In this document: in pieces, positions 17,080 through 25,825 of the stretch
How positions within the stretch are numbered: position 1 is the first letter of the stretch
Layout: each line of letters begins with the position of its first letter
Assembly: GCF_025353885.1 (NCBI RefSeq)
Contig: NZ_JANXNX010000042.1
Span: 1-44,262 of the forward strand
From: Sphingomonas sp.
GTDB lineage: Bacteria > Pseudomonadota > Alphaproteobacteria > Sphingomonadales > Sphingomonadaceae
DNA length: 44,262 nt
Direction of reading: 5' to 3'
Made by a program: the position numbers and the translations under genes
The notes under the pieces: model-generated
Database searches by the model: none
The model's input: the letters and a program-made list of their open reading frames with translations, nothing else
Told to the model about the DNA's origin: nothing

Positions 17080-17499
17080 TTGGACTCTCCTGAACCAAAC
17101 AGAATGTCCCCCCGGCGCCGCCAGTATCGCCGAACGAATGAATGCGCGACTAAATTATTTCTAGTTTCCGCACCCGAAATGAAGCATCTTTTGAAGAACT
17201 TGTTCGTATGGGCTTCCGTAATAGACTGGGGTCATATCGGTATGCCCCAACCGGGTCAGCGCAACCCGACTATTTTGACAGTCTGTGAAACTACCCAGCT
17301 CCGGGCGATGGGCATCGCGAACGGCTGACGCCTGCGTAAAAATGGTCGCTGAGTGACTGACGCGTGTCTGCGCGTCAGGCGTGGTTATTGAGCACCGCGG
17401 CTTCCGCAAGCGATCTAACAGGTCCTGGCCCCTGATGGGAAAGGCAGCGCGCGTTGGACCGGCCAGACACGCTTCGGGCCACGGTTCGCAGACAGTATA
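17080..17499. other. Gene-free interval between the autotransporter and metallophosphoesterase genes
   Basis: These 420 bp carry no ORF with recognisable protein features. They must hold the autotransporter promoter and the end of the upstream minus-strand transcript. One clear hairpin lies at 17357-17378 (listed separately). Nothing else was identified. Confidence 0.5.
17345..17378 (-). terminator. Possible terminator downstream of the metallophosphoesterase gene
   Basis: CTGACGCG (17357-17364) and CGCGTCAG (17371-17378) form a perfect 8-bp stem with a 6-nt loop. On the minus strand a T-run (ATTTTTAC) follows only after about a dozen bases. It is placed about 120 bp past the end of the phosphatase gene, so it may end the YncE-receptor-phosphatase transcript. 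Confidence 0.35.
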
Positions 17500-18438
17500 T
17501 CAAGCCCGGGCGATTACCGTTCGATACAAGCTCGCCCCGGCGTAATCACGAAACTCGACGCCCATGCCGCCTTTGTCCAGCGTAATGGCCGCAAACCCGG
17601 ACCGTGCGACACAAAACTTCGTGCCTGCAACCGGCTTGACCGGACGAACCTCCGACCCGGCACCACAGCCCAGATACGCGACACCGTTGTCGACGATATG
17701 CTGCAAGTCATGGTCGTGGCCGTTGATATACGCCTGGACGCCGTGCCGTTCCAGCAGCGGCTTGATCACCGCGACCATTTCCGGCGTGTCGCCATGACCG
17801 CTCCCGCCAGAACGTATCGTGTGGTGGCCGACGACTAATTTCCGCGACGCCCTGGACGCCGACAGTGCGCGGTCCAGCCAGGCGACCTGCGCCTCACTGT
17901 CCTGCGACGCAACGTTCCGGGCGATCTGGCTGTCGACTTTCGTGCGGTAGGAATGGACCAGCGGCGAGCTGTCGATCACGAACAGATCGGTATCGGGCAT
18001 ACCGATGTCGGCCCCGCGCAGGACGTGATAGCGGCTCGGCATTTTCCAGCGCCGACTGCGCTTTGCATAGTCGAGTTGCGCCTGCGGGTTGCCGCGATAG
18101 TCATGATTGCCGAGCGCAACGTGCCATGGAACCTGCAACGCCGGATCGGTGTAGATATCCTCGAACGATGTCTGCCATTGCCGATCGTTCGCTGACTGCA
18201 CGCCGTTTTCGTAGAAATTATCGCCGACCGACAGGACGAAGCGTGCTTTTAATTCATGGGCGGCCTTGCCCATTGCCATGGCGACATCGCGCTGATGCTG
18301 CGCGCCGTCGCGGCCCCAGTCGCCGACGACCAGAAAGCTGGGTGATGCCGCCGTGGCCGCTTGGGCAAAAGGTGCCGCGGCCGCTACGACAGCCATCCCG
18401 CCGATGACGGTGCGGCGATTCACTGGACGGTCGAACAT
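17500..18438 (-). CDS. Tat-exported metallophosphoesterase, purple-acid-phosphatase-like
   Basis: A 312-aa calcineurin-like phosphoesterase close to small (mammalian TRAP-type) purple acid phosphatases. Dimetal-site motifs are GDWG (D40), GDNFYENG (D73, Y76), GNHDY (N111, H112), VGHHTIRSGG and GHDHDLQH. The Tyr in the GDxxY motif is the residue that gives purple acid phosphatases their colour. The N-terminus NRRTVIGG plus an Ala-rich hydrophobic stretch is a twin-arginine signal, fitting export of a folded metalloenzyme. Start 18438 has AGAGGGG 8 nt upstream; a GTG 9 nt earlier lies inside that site. The gene is 17 bp downstream of the TonB receptor gene, suggesting periplasmic release of phosphate from a phosphoester the receptor imports. 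Confidence 0.9.
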   Translation of the reverse strand: MFDRPVNRRTVIGGMAVVAAAAPFAQAATAASPSFLVVGDWGRDGAQHQRDVAMAMGKAAHELKARFVLSVGDNFYENGVQSANDRQWQTSFEDIYTDPALQVPWHVALGNHDYRGNPQAQLDYAKRSRRWKMPSRYHVLRGADIGMPDTDLFVIDSSPLVHSYRTKVDSQIARNVASQDSEAQVAWLDRALSASRASRKLVVGHHTIRSGGSGHGDTPEMVAVIKPLLERHGVQAYINGHDHDLQHIVDNGVAYLGCGAGSEVRPVKPVAGTKFCVARSGFAAITLDKGGMGVEFRDYAGASLYRTVIARA

Positions 18439-18455
18439 GGCAGGCACCCCTCTGG

Positions 18456-21005
18456 TCAGAACTTGAACTTCACGCCCGCCTCATAAGTCTGGTCGTAGAA
18501 CTCGCGCTGAATCGGTCGGTCAGGGCTTCCTTCGTAAAGCCGCAATGGCGCATTCGTCAGGTTCTTTGCATTGAAATAAACCCGGACGTTGCGCGTGATG
18601 TCGAGCGACGACGTGAAATCCAGCGTGGTGCGCGGGCTTTGATAAACATCGAACCGCGCCTCGTCGCCGATGCCGAACAGGCTCAATCCGACATATTGCG
18701 CGGCGAGGCGAAGCTCGACACCATGCGCCTCATACAGGGCGGCGGCATTCCAGGTGTATTTCGATGAAGCGGGCAACCGCCGTCTTTCACCCGTTCGCAA
18801 TTCGACTTCGCTGTCCACATAGGTTGCGTTGCCGTCGAACCCGAACCCATCGAAGGGCGCCGGCAGGAACGAGAATTTCTGGGTGTAGGCGACCTCGATT
18901 CCCCGCGCATGGGCCTTGGGAACGTTTTCATAGGAGTTGATTGTGATCGGGCTCGACGGGTTGGGCAGCAACGGATCCGACGCAGCTGGTTGCCTGCGTG
19001 CGACGATGTAATTCTTGAACTCCTTGTCGAACAGGCCAACCGACACGATGCCCGAATGTGGCAGGTAAAGCTCAAGCGCTAAATCGTAATTGTCGCCGGT
19101 CGTGGGCTGCAAGTCCGGATTGCCACGCGTAATGATGTTGTTGTCGGTATCGACGTTGACCGGTTTGGCGACCTGCGCGAACCCGGGGCGACCGATCCCC
19201 GTCGAATATGTGGCCCGGGCCAGCAACTTCGGGGATATGTCATAGCGCAACTGTACGGTCGGAAAGGTGTTGATGTAATTGCGCTTGCGTGTTCGGATGT
19301 CCGCTGTGTCGCCATTGCCAACGGCGTCGGCCGTGTATCGCGCATCGGTCCATTCGACCCGGACACCCGCCAGCGCGCCGAATTTCCCGGCGGTCAACGT
19401 GTACATTCCGTACGTTGCGTAAATGTCTTCGGTCGCTCTGAAATAACCGGTGTAGTCGGGAACCAGGCCACTGGTGGGCGATGAATTCGCCAGATTGCGA
19501 ATCGCACCGACGTCGATCTGCGGGCCATTGGTGTAATGATTGTCATAGAAATTGGTGATTGCCGGGCTCGAAACCGTGGCAAGGTTGACGGCGGGCGAAA
19601 CGAAACTCTGGGCGAAGGGCAGGTCGGTCTTGGTCCGCGTGCGAACCTCGCCACCGAACTGGATGCGGCCCTCGGTCGATCCGAAGTGCGTTTCGAGCGT
19701 GCCGTTCGCGGCGTAGGACCATTCCTTGTCCACGGCGCGTTCGGTGAAGTTTTTCAGTCCGCCCGGGCCCGCTTTCTGCGTGTACAGCGCAGCGTTGTTC
19801 GGGTCGGTGCCGTCGGTGATAGCGATCTTTGGAAAGTCGGGATTGGTGATATTGTCATAGGTAACCGCAACGCCGGTGGGGCCTGCGAAATTCGTCAAGT
19901 AATTCTGATTCACAAAGAATGTCGCCCGCGAATAGGCGGCGTGGTAATCGAGGTTGAAGTCGCCGAACCGGTCGTGTCCGCCAACGACATAGACCTGGTT
20001 GCGATGCGTTTCCTTTTCGTCGGTACCCTTGATCGACAGGTCGGACAGCGCGGTAAACCCGTTCGGATTGGCGGGATCGGCCAGCGGTGACCCATCGAGA
20101 TTGTCGAAGGTAAGCCGGTTCTTGCGGACTGATTCGACGTAACCCGCGATCGAAGCGCGCAGATAAATCTGATGATCGTCGTTCGGCGTGAAAGCGAACT
20201 CGCCGCCATAGCCGAACCGACGACGATGATAGTCGTAACGGCGCAACTGGATGTCGGCGAACGCCTTGTTGACCTGCTGCGCGCTGAACGGCTTGCCCGA
20301 CGTCGCAGTCAACGTGTCGTCGTTGATATAGTCGGCCTCGACATCGTCGAACCCGCGCTTGTCGTCGCGGCGCGATCCGGTCAGCACGAACGAGAACGGC
20401 TTGTTGTCGCCGCCGAAGCGCGCGCCCACCGCAAGATCGAGGTTCAACGGGCCGCCATGCTTGTGCGCCGGTTCATAGCCATAGCCGATCGCGCCCTCGG
20501 CGAACGGGTGCTCGACGTGCGCCGCTGATCGCGGGGTGAGTTCGATCGAGCCGCCCAGTCCCTCGGCGTCGTGATTGGGCATACCGGTCTTGCTGACGAT
20601 GATGCCGTCGATGGCGCCGGTCGGGATCGTGTCGAATTCGACCGCGCGTCCGCTGCCAAAGATCGTGCCGCCGGGATTGGTATTGAGCAACACGACGCCG
20701 CCATAGGTCGCGCCGTTCAGATTGCCGTCGATGCCGCGAATGTTGACAAAGCGGCCCTCGCCGGTGTCGCTGGACAGTGAAATGCCGGGAATGCGGCTCA
20801 GCGATTCAGCGGCGTTGAAATCGGGATATTTGGCGATTGCCTCCGCCGACTGCACATTGATCAGATTCGGAGCCAGTTTTTGCTTTGCGCGCGCCTGTTC
20901 CTCCTCGCGCGGGGCGGTTACGACGATTTCAGGAGTCGGCGCTTCACTGGCGAATGCCGGCGAGCACAACACAGTCGAGACAAGCGCCAGAACACGGATT
21001 TTCAT
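18456..21005 (-). CDS. TonB-dependent outer-membrane receptor
   Basis: An 849-aa receptor: Sec signal (about 1-20), TonB box EIVVTAP at 26-32, plug domain (about 45-170, with NIRGIDGNLNGATYGGVVLL and GAIDGIIVSKTG), and a 22-strand barrel ending EAGVKFKF with terminal Phe. It has no N-terminal STN domain, so it does not signal through FecR. It is of the large sphingomonad/Caulobacter class with the barrel motif ATYSTGIGRPGF. The substrate is unknown; the adjacent phosphatase suggests an organic phosphate, but this is inference. The start is ATG 21005 with GGGGTG 9 nt upstream; GTG 21017 is an alternative. It lies 121 bp after the YncE-like gene on the same strand. Confidence 0.93.
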   Translation of the reverse strand: MKIRVLALVSTVLCSPAFASEAPTPEIVVTAPREEEQARAKQKLAPNLINVQSAEAIAKYPDFNAAESLSRIPGISLSSDTGEGRFVNIRGIDGNLNGATYGGVVLLNTNPGGTIFGSGRAVEFDTIPTGAIDGIIVSKTGMPNHDAEGLGGSIELTPRSAAHVEHPFAEGAIGYGYEPAHKHGGPLNLDLAVGARFGGDNKPFSFVLTGSRRDDKRGFDDVEADYINDDTLTATSGKPFSAQQVNKAFADIQLRRYDYHRRRFGYGGEFAFTPNDDHQIYLRASIAGYVESVRKNRLTFDNLDGSPLADPANPNGFTALSDLSIKGTDEKETHRNQVYVVGGHDRFGDFNLDYHAAYSRATFFVNQNYLTNFAGPTGVAVTYDNITNPDFPKIAITDGTDPNNAALYTQKAGPGGLKNFTERAVDKEWSYAANGTLETHFGSTEGRIQFGGEVRTRTKTDLPFAQSFVSPAVNLATVSSPAITNFYDNHYTNGPQIDVGAIRNLANSSPTSGLVPDYTGYFRATEDIYATYGMYTLTAGKFGALAGVRVEWTDARYTADAVGNGDTADIRTRKRNYINTFPTVQLRYDISPKLLARATYSTGIGRPGFAQVAKPVNVDTDNNIITRGNPDLQPTTGDNYDLALELYLPHSGIVSVGLFDKEFKNYIVARRQPAASDPLLPNPSSPITINSYENVPKAHARGIEVAYTQKFSFLPAPFDGFGFDGNATYVDSEVELRTGERRRLPASSKYTWNAAALYEAHGVELRLAAQYVGLSLFGIGDEARFDVYQSPRTTLDFTSSLDITRNVRVYFNAKNLTNAPLRLYEGSPDRPIQREFYDQTYEAGVKFKF

Positions 21006-21138
21006 TTTGGTAAACACCCCGGTTTTCGATCCGTGGCATCTTCATGATGCCTCCGATTGCCGCGTGATGCTGCCCATTTATGACGGGTTGGAGACTATGC
21101 TGGCCATTCGGGTGAAGGTTGGGAAGATACAATGTTGG

Positions 21139-22149
21139 TCATCGCCGCGACACAACTGCCACGTGAAATGACCCCGCGATTGCCGCTGGTCGCGCGCCCG
21201 GCGTCGCTGGCGGGGAGAAGCGTGCTGTCGGCAGGTAGAGCGTCCCGTCCGCAGGATCGATCGCCCCCGTCCGCGCACCGGTTTCGGACTTTGCCGTAGC
21301 CACGACCTTGGCGCCACCGACAGCATCGAGCGCAACGATGCTCAGCGTTCCGTCCCGGCCGCACGGGATGATCGCGGTTCGTCGCACGGTGTCCATGATG
21401 ACAGCATCGGGGCCGCTGCCGATCGCCAGCAACTTCACCAGTTTGTGCGAACGCGCGTCCACGACGGCGGCCTTGCCATTGGCGCAGGCGCTGATCAACT
21501 GCCCGGTCCGGTCGTCATAGCCCAGTCCGGACGGTCCGGTGCAGCCGGGCAGGGCGGTGGTCGCGCTGACCTTGCCGCTCGTCAGGTCGGCGCTTTCGAT
21601 CTCGTTCAGATCCTCGTTATTCACATACAGCATGTTGTTGCGCCCAAGAACGCCGAATTCCAGACCGGGCTTCAGCATGATCGTCCTGACAACCTTGCGC
21701 GCCGCCACATCGATTAGCGAAACCGTCCCGTCCTTGGCATTCATGACCACGGCCCTGCCGCTGGCGGCGTCGTAGAAGGCGGCGTCGGGATCGGACCCGA
21801 CCGCGAACCGGGCCAGTTCATGACCGTCACCGGTCGCCAGCAATCGCACGCTGTTGTCGTGCGCGCTGGTGACGAGCAATTCCGCCTTGCCGGGGATCGG
21901 TACGACGGCGTGCGCCTTGGCGATTGCACCGAACGACCGCACCCTCCTGGTCGCCAGATCGACTGCGGTCACGACATTGCCGTGCGCGATGTAAAGCTGC
22001 CGCGCGGCCCCATCGATGCTGGCATAATCCCAACCGCCATCGGGTCCGGCGATCGATCCGGAGACAGCATAGGGTGGCACCGGTCCGGCCCCGATCAGCG
22101 CGAGGGCCGCAGCGGAAACGAACAGGGTTTTGAAGGTGGCGTGCAGCAT
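21139..22149 (-). CDS. YncE-like periplasmic seven-bladed beta-propeller protein
   Basis: A 336-aa exported protein. The signal peptide (about 1-22, LFVSAAALALIGAGPVPP) is followed by YVTN/NHL-type propeller repeats: IDGAARQLYIAHGNVVTAVD, VPIPGKAELLVTSAHDNSV, YDAASGRAVVMNAKDGTVS, GYDDRTGQLISACANGKAAV and IDPADGTLYLPTA. E. coli YncE is a periplasmic propeller of uncertain role, linked to iron/TonB conditions. Here it precedes a TonB receptor and phosphatase, so it may be a substrate-binding or scaffold partner. Start 22149 gives a proper signal peptide; the longer frame upstream has an implausible N-terminus. It is divergent from the response-regulator gene. Confidence 0.85.
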   Translation of the reverse strand: MLHATFKTLFVSAAALALIGAGPVPPYAVSGSIAGPDGGWDYASIDGAARQLYIAHGNVVTAVDLATRRVRSFGAIAKAHAVVPIPGKAELLVTSAHDNSVRLLATGDGHELARFAVGSDPDAAFYDAASGRAVVMNAKDGTVSLIDVAARKVVRTIMLKPGLEFGVLGRNNMLYVNNEDLNEIESADLTSGKVSATTALPGCTGPSGLGYDDRTGQLISACANGKAAVVDARSHKLVKLLAIGSGPDAVIMDTVRRTAIIPCGRDGTLSIVALDAVGGAKVVATAKSETGARTGAIDPADGTLYLPTARFSPPATPGARPAAIAGSFHVAVVSRR

Positions 22150-22224
22150 GGACAAGACCCGATTCGTTTGGAGATGGGTCTTCAGAGTGGCGGCACGACC
22201 GCCAGGAGGCCAGCGGCTTTGCAA

Positions 22225-22237
22225 GACATTGGGAAAA
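22225..22237. promoter_or_regulatory. CATTGG-containing motif between YncE-like and response-regulator genes
   Basis: GACATTGGGAAAA shares the octamer GACATTGG with the palindromic site at 24372-24391 in front of the efflux operon. Both lie in the likely control regions of genes flanking the two-component system. It could be a half-site for the response regulator. This is inference from two occurrences only. Confidence 0.3.
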
Positions 22238-22298
22238 TTTATAACTACATCCGCCCGTCTCCGCTATCGCTGAGGCAACGATCAGGGCTTCGAAAATA

Positions 22299-22976
22299 AT
22301 GCGCGTGCTGTTGGCCGAGGATGATGCTGAAACGACCGATCTGGTCACGCACGCGCTGGAACGGCTGGGCCATGTCGTGACCGCGGTGGGCACGGGCGGC
22401 GACGCGCTCCACGCCGGAGTTGCCGGAGCTTTCGACGTGATCGTGCTCGACCGGATGCTGCCCGGTATCGCGGGCGTGGACGTGCTCAAGCGGTGGCGCG
22501 CGGCGGGCGTTCATACGCCGGTCCTGATGCTGACCGCGCTCGGGGGTATCGCCGACCGGGTTGGCGGGCTGGAGGCGGGGGCCGACGATTATCTGGTCAA
22601 ACCCTTTGCCACCGTCGAACTGGCGGCGCGCCTGACCGCGCTGCAACGCCGCCCGGTGATCGCCGATCTGCCCACCCGGCTCCAGGTCGGCGCCATCACC
22701 CTCGATCTGCTGAAACGGGAGGTCAGGCGGGAACACCGCGAAGTCCATCTGCAACCGCGCGAGTTCGCATTGCTGGAACAACTCATGCGCCACGCGGGCG
22801 AAGTCGTCACGCGTTCGATGTTTCTGGAACGCATCTGGGGTTTCCATTTCGACCCCCAAACCAACATCGTCGAAAGCCACCTCAGCCGCCTCCGGTCCAA
22901 GCTAAAGGACGGCTTCACCTGCGATCCGATCGAAACCCTGCGCGGCGTCGGCTATCGAATGCGCAACGATGCCTGA
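22299..22976 (+). CDS. OmpR/PhoB-family response regulator
   Basis: A 225-aa regulator. The receiver domain (1-115) has acidic pocket D8-D9, phosphoacceptor D51 (IVLDRMLPG), a Thr in LMLTALGG and Lys in DYLVKPF. The DNA-binding winged helix (about 130-222) has LQPREFALLEQLMRHAGEVV and ESHLSRLRSKL. Its stop overlaps the kinase start by 8 bp. Being divergent from the YncE-receptor-phosphatase genes and upstream of the efflux genes, it is the obvious candidate to regulate both sides. Confidence 0.96.
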   Translation: MRVLLAEDDAETTDLVTHALERLGHVVTAVGTGGDALHAGVAGAFDVIVLDRMLPGIAGVDVLKRWRAAGVHTPVLMLTALGGIADRVGGLEAGADDYLVKPFATVELAARLTALQRRPVIADLPTRLQVGAITLDLLKREVRREHREVHLQPREFALLEQLMRHAGEVVTRSMFLERIWGFHFDPQTNIVESHLSRLRSKLKDGFTCDPIETLRGVGYRMRNDA

Positions 22977-24342
22977 GTCCAGCGCCGCCTCCAGTGCCCG
23001 CGCCGCATCCAGTGCCGCCTACCGCATCGCCTTCACCTATTCCTGCGCCTTTGCTCTCGCCATTCTCGTGCTCGGCATTACGGTCTATTATGCGGCCGAT
23101 GCCCAGTTCCGCTATCAGCAGGACGTCGGCATCGCAGAGAGCAGCACGCTGCTGATGCGCGAATATCGGGAAGGCGGCATCGCCGATCTGCGCGAGGCCA
23201 TCACCAAGCGAGAAGGACGCGATGCCGACAGCAGTTACCATTATGCGCTGTTCGACCCGGCGGGCGTCCGCACCGGCGGCGCGCTCGATACTGCCCGCTC
23301 GGAACCCGGTCGCCGTGATCTGATCGTCAGGAGTGCTGACGGAACGAACCGCCCGGCACGGGCGCTCGTGACCCAGTTGCCGGGTGGATACCGCGTCGTG
23401 GTCGCCGCCGATCTGGCGGCGCTGGAGCGGATCGACCGGATCATCCTCGAACTGTTCACTGCTGCATTCCTGATCGTCGTCATCATGGGTATCGTCGGCG
23501 CATTGTTGCTCGGCAGCTATTTGCGCCGCCGCCTCGGCACGATCAGCAACACCGCACAGGCCATCATAGCGGGTGATCTCGACCAGCGCATTGCCGTCAG
23601 CAACCGCAATGACGAGTTCGACCGGCTCGGTTCGGCGCTGAACGCGATGCTCGACCGCATCGCCCGGCTGCTGGCAAACCTGCGCCAGGTGTCGAGCGAT
23701 GTCGCGCATGATTTGCGAACCCCACTGGCCCGACTGCGCGGCCAGATAGAGGGGGCGCTCGATGAAGATCAGGAGCCAGCCATCCTGCGCCGTTCGCTGA
23801 AAAACGCCCTGAAGCAAAGTGACGAACTCTTGTCGCTGTTCGCCGCGATCCTGCGCATCGCAGAGGTCGAATCGGGCGCGCTGGCCAGAAACTTCAGGGC
23901 CGTCGACCTTACCGAACTGGCAACCGACCTGCATGAATCTTATGCCCCCGCGGTGGCGGATCACGGTCGCGCGCTGAACAGCGCGATCCAGCCCGGCGTG
24001 ACTGTTTTCGGTGATCGCGAACTGATCGCTCAGGCTCTGATCAACCTGCTCGACAATGCCCAGCGCCATACGCTGCCCGGAACCCGCATCCTCATCTCTG
24101 CAAGAACAACCGGGCAACAGGTCGTCCTGTCGGTGTCCGACGATGGTCCGGGCGTCCCGGCGGACGACCACGCGCTGATCGTCCGTCGTTTTGCCCGGCT
24201 CGATACCAGCCGGACAAAGCCCGGTCATGGGCTGGGGCTCAATCTGGTGTCGGCCATCGCCGACGCGCATCGGGGGCATCTGTTGATCGAGGATAATGGC
24301 CCGGGCCTGTGCGTGTCGCTCCTGTTACCGGCGCACCCTTGA
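22969..24342 (+). CDS. Membrane histidine kinase (HAMP, HisKA)
   Basis: A 457-aa sensor kinase with TM1 at about 22-42, a periplasmic domain of about 120 residues without recognised family, TM2 at about 160-183, HAMP (about 184-236), and a HisKA H-box with H247 in VSSDVAHDLRTPLARL. The ATP-binding domain has N-box QALINLLDNAQRHT, DDGPGVP and GHGLGLNLV. The periplasmic sensor has no Met- or His-rich metal-binding cluster, so a copper-sensor role is not supported. It is translationally coupled to the response regulator. Confidence 0.95.
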   Translation: MPESSAASSARAASSAAYRIAFTYSCAFALAILVLGITVYYAADAQFRYQQDVGIAESSTLLMREYREGGIADLREAITKREGRDADSSYHYALFDPAGVRTGGALDTARSEPGRRDLIVRSADGTNRPARALVTQLPGGYRVVVAADLAALERIDRIILELFTAAFLIVVIMGIVGALLLGSYLRRRLGTISNTAQAIIAGDLDQRIAVSNRNDEFDRLGSALNAMLDRIARLLANLRQVSSDVAHDLRTPLARLRGQIEGALDEDQEPAILRRSLKNALKQSDELLSLFAAILRIAEVESGALARNFRAVDLTELATDLHESYAPAVADHGRALNSAIQPGVTVFGDRELIAQALINLLDNAQRHTLPGTRILISARTTGQQVVLSVSDDGPGVPADDHALIVRRFARLDTSRTKPGHGLGLNLVSAIADAHRGHLLIEDNGPGLCVSLLLPAHP

Positions 24343-24371
24343 TGCCCGGGTCCGGCCCGCCGGGGTGCGAC

Positions 24372-24444
24372 GACATTGGCTTACCCCAATGCCGGACGAC
24401 AACCCCGCTCGTAGGTTTGCGGATCGGACAGCTTACCCTAATGC
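24372..24444. promoter_or_regulatory. Candidate operator: inverted repeat and 13-bp direct repeat before the efflux operon
   Basis: In the gap between the kinase stop and the outer-membrane factor start, CATTGG (24374-24379) and CCAATG (24386-24391) form a perfect inverted repeat with a 6-nt spacer. CTTACCCCAATGC (24380-24392) recurs as CTTACCCTAATGC (24432-24444) with one mismatch, 52 bp away, about five helical turns. Such repeats fit a regulator-binding region for the RND operon. The flanking octamer GACATTGG also occurs at 22225. Confidence 0.4.
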
Positions 24445-24475
24445 GCTGGCAATGAGGGCACCCCGCGATCATCGG

Positions 24476-25825
24476 ATGGACCACCGGCCCGCGCTTGCCG
24501 GTCTGTGTGCGCTGTCGATTCTGTCGGGGTGCGCGACCTATTCATCGGTGCCGCTGCGCCAGCCCGAAACGGTTCTGTCCGCGCCCGATCGGGCAATCCT
24601 GTCCGCCGATGCGGCGAAAATCGACCGTCCGTGGCTGGTGCCGCAGCCGATTGACCTGGCGTCGCCATTGACCCCCAATGCGCTGGCCGTGATCGCAGTC
24701 CTCGAAAATCCGGATCTGAAGGCGTTGCGCACGAAATCGGGCGTGGGCGAAGCTCAGGCATTTGCCGCGCGTCTGCTGCCCGATCCGACCGTGCAACTCG
24801 GGTTCGACAAGCTGCTTTCGGGGCCCGACGTCTTCAACGGACTGTCCAGCCAGCTCGGGTTCGACCTCAACGCCTTGCGCACCGCGCGGTTGACACGCGA
24901 AAACGCCGCAGCAGCAAACCGGCAAGTGCGGCTCGACCTTGCCTGGGCCGAATGGCAGACGGCGGGGCAGGCGCGGTTGCAGGGCGCGCGCATCGTCGCG
25001 CTCGAAGCGCAGATTGGCATGGCCAGATTGACTGCCGCTTCTGCTGACCGTCTGTTACGCGCTGTACAGCGCGCGGCGGGGCGGGGCGATCTTTCGGCGA
25101 CCGATGTCGATGCCCGGCGGCTGGCCGCGCTCGACGCGGGCGACAAGCTGCGGACGGTCTCGCGCGACCTGACGACCGCGCGCGGTGACCTGAACAAGCT
25201 GCTGGGCCTGCCCCCCGAAACCGCGCTGCGGCTGGCGGTTGCGCCGCCGCCGCCGACCCCGCCCGCGACGCCGGTCCTGGTCGCGCACGCCATCGACCGT
25301 CGCCTCGATCTACAGGCGTTGCGCGCAGGATATGATGCCGCACAGGGCGATGTGCACCGGGCGATCCTGAACCAGTTTCCCAACCTGTCGCTGACGATCG
25401 CGGCGGCGCGCGACACCGCCGACAACAGGACGCTCGGTCCCCAGATCGGCTTTGCGTTGCCGCTGTGGAACCGCAACCGTGGCGGCATTGCCGTGGCACA
25501 GGCGACCCGGGCGCAGTTGCGCGCCGAATATGACGCGCGCCTGTTCCAGACCCGCGCGGAAATTGCGGCGGCGGTCGCGGCGCTTGCGACCCTGCGTGAC
25601 CAGCGGGCCGCGTTGCTGCGTGACCTGCCCTCCATCGAACGCCTCGCCGACGGCACGGCGCGGGCCGCTCGACGCGGCGATCTTGCTCCCGCAGTCGCAC
25701 AGACATCGGCGCAATCGCTGCGCGACCGCAGGACGACAGTGTTGCAACTCGACCAGCAGGCAGCCGAAGCGACCATCGCGCTCGAGCTTTTGTCAGGCGG
25801 TCCCAGTGAAGGATGGACGCAATGA
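24476..25825 (+). CDS. TolC/CusC-type outer-membrane efflux lipoprotein
   Basis: About 449 aa: a lipoprotein signal with lipobox LSGC (C19), then an outer-membrane-efflux-protein fold. The helical repeats contain LRTKSGVGEAQAFAARLLPD, LAWAEWQTAGQARLQGARIV and NKLLGLPPE, and in the second half IGFALPLWNRNRGGIAVAQA, the typical NPLFxRNRG-like motif of OMF proteins. It is expected to form the outer-membrane exit duct of the tripartite pump. ATG 24452 is an alternative start giving eight more residues. Its stop overlaps the start of the adaptor gene. Confidence 0.88.
   Translation: MDHRPALAGLCALSILSGCATYSSVPLRQPETVLSAPDRAILSADAAKIDRPWLVPQPIDLASPLTPNALAVIAVLENPDLKALRTKSGVGEAQAFAARLLPDPTVQLGFDKLLSGPDVFNGLSSQLGFDLNALRTARLTRENAAAANRQVRLDLAWAEWQTAGQARLQGARIVALEAQIGMARLTAASADRLLRAVQRAAGRGDLSATDVDARRLAALDAGDKLRTVSRDLTTARGDLNKLLGLPPETALRLAVAPPPPTPPATPVLVAHAIDRRLDLQALRAGYDAAQGDVHRAILNQFPNLSLTIAAARDTADNRTLGPQIGFALPLWNRNRGGIAVAQATRAQLRAEYDARLFQTRAEIAAAVAALATLRDQRAALLRDLPSIERLADGTARAARRGDLAPAVAQTSAQSLRDRRTTVLQLDQQAAEATIALELLSGGPSEGWTQ

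Noticed and set aside
17161-17409. 82-codon minus-strand ORF upstream of the autotransporter gene
   Set aside because: No domain, signal peptide or codon bias support; it overlaps a hairpin and the probable promoter region.
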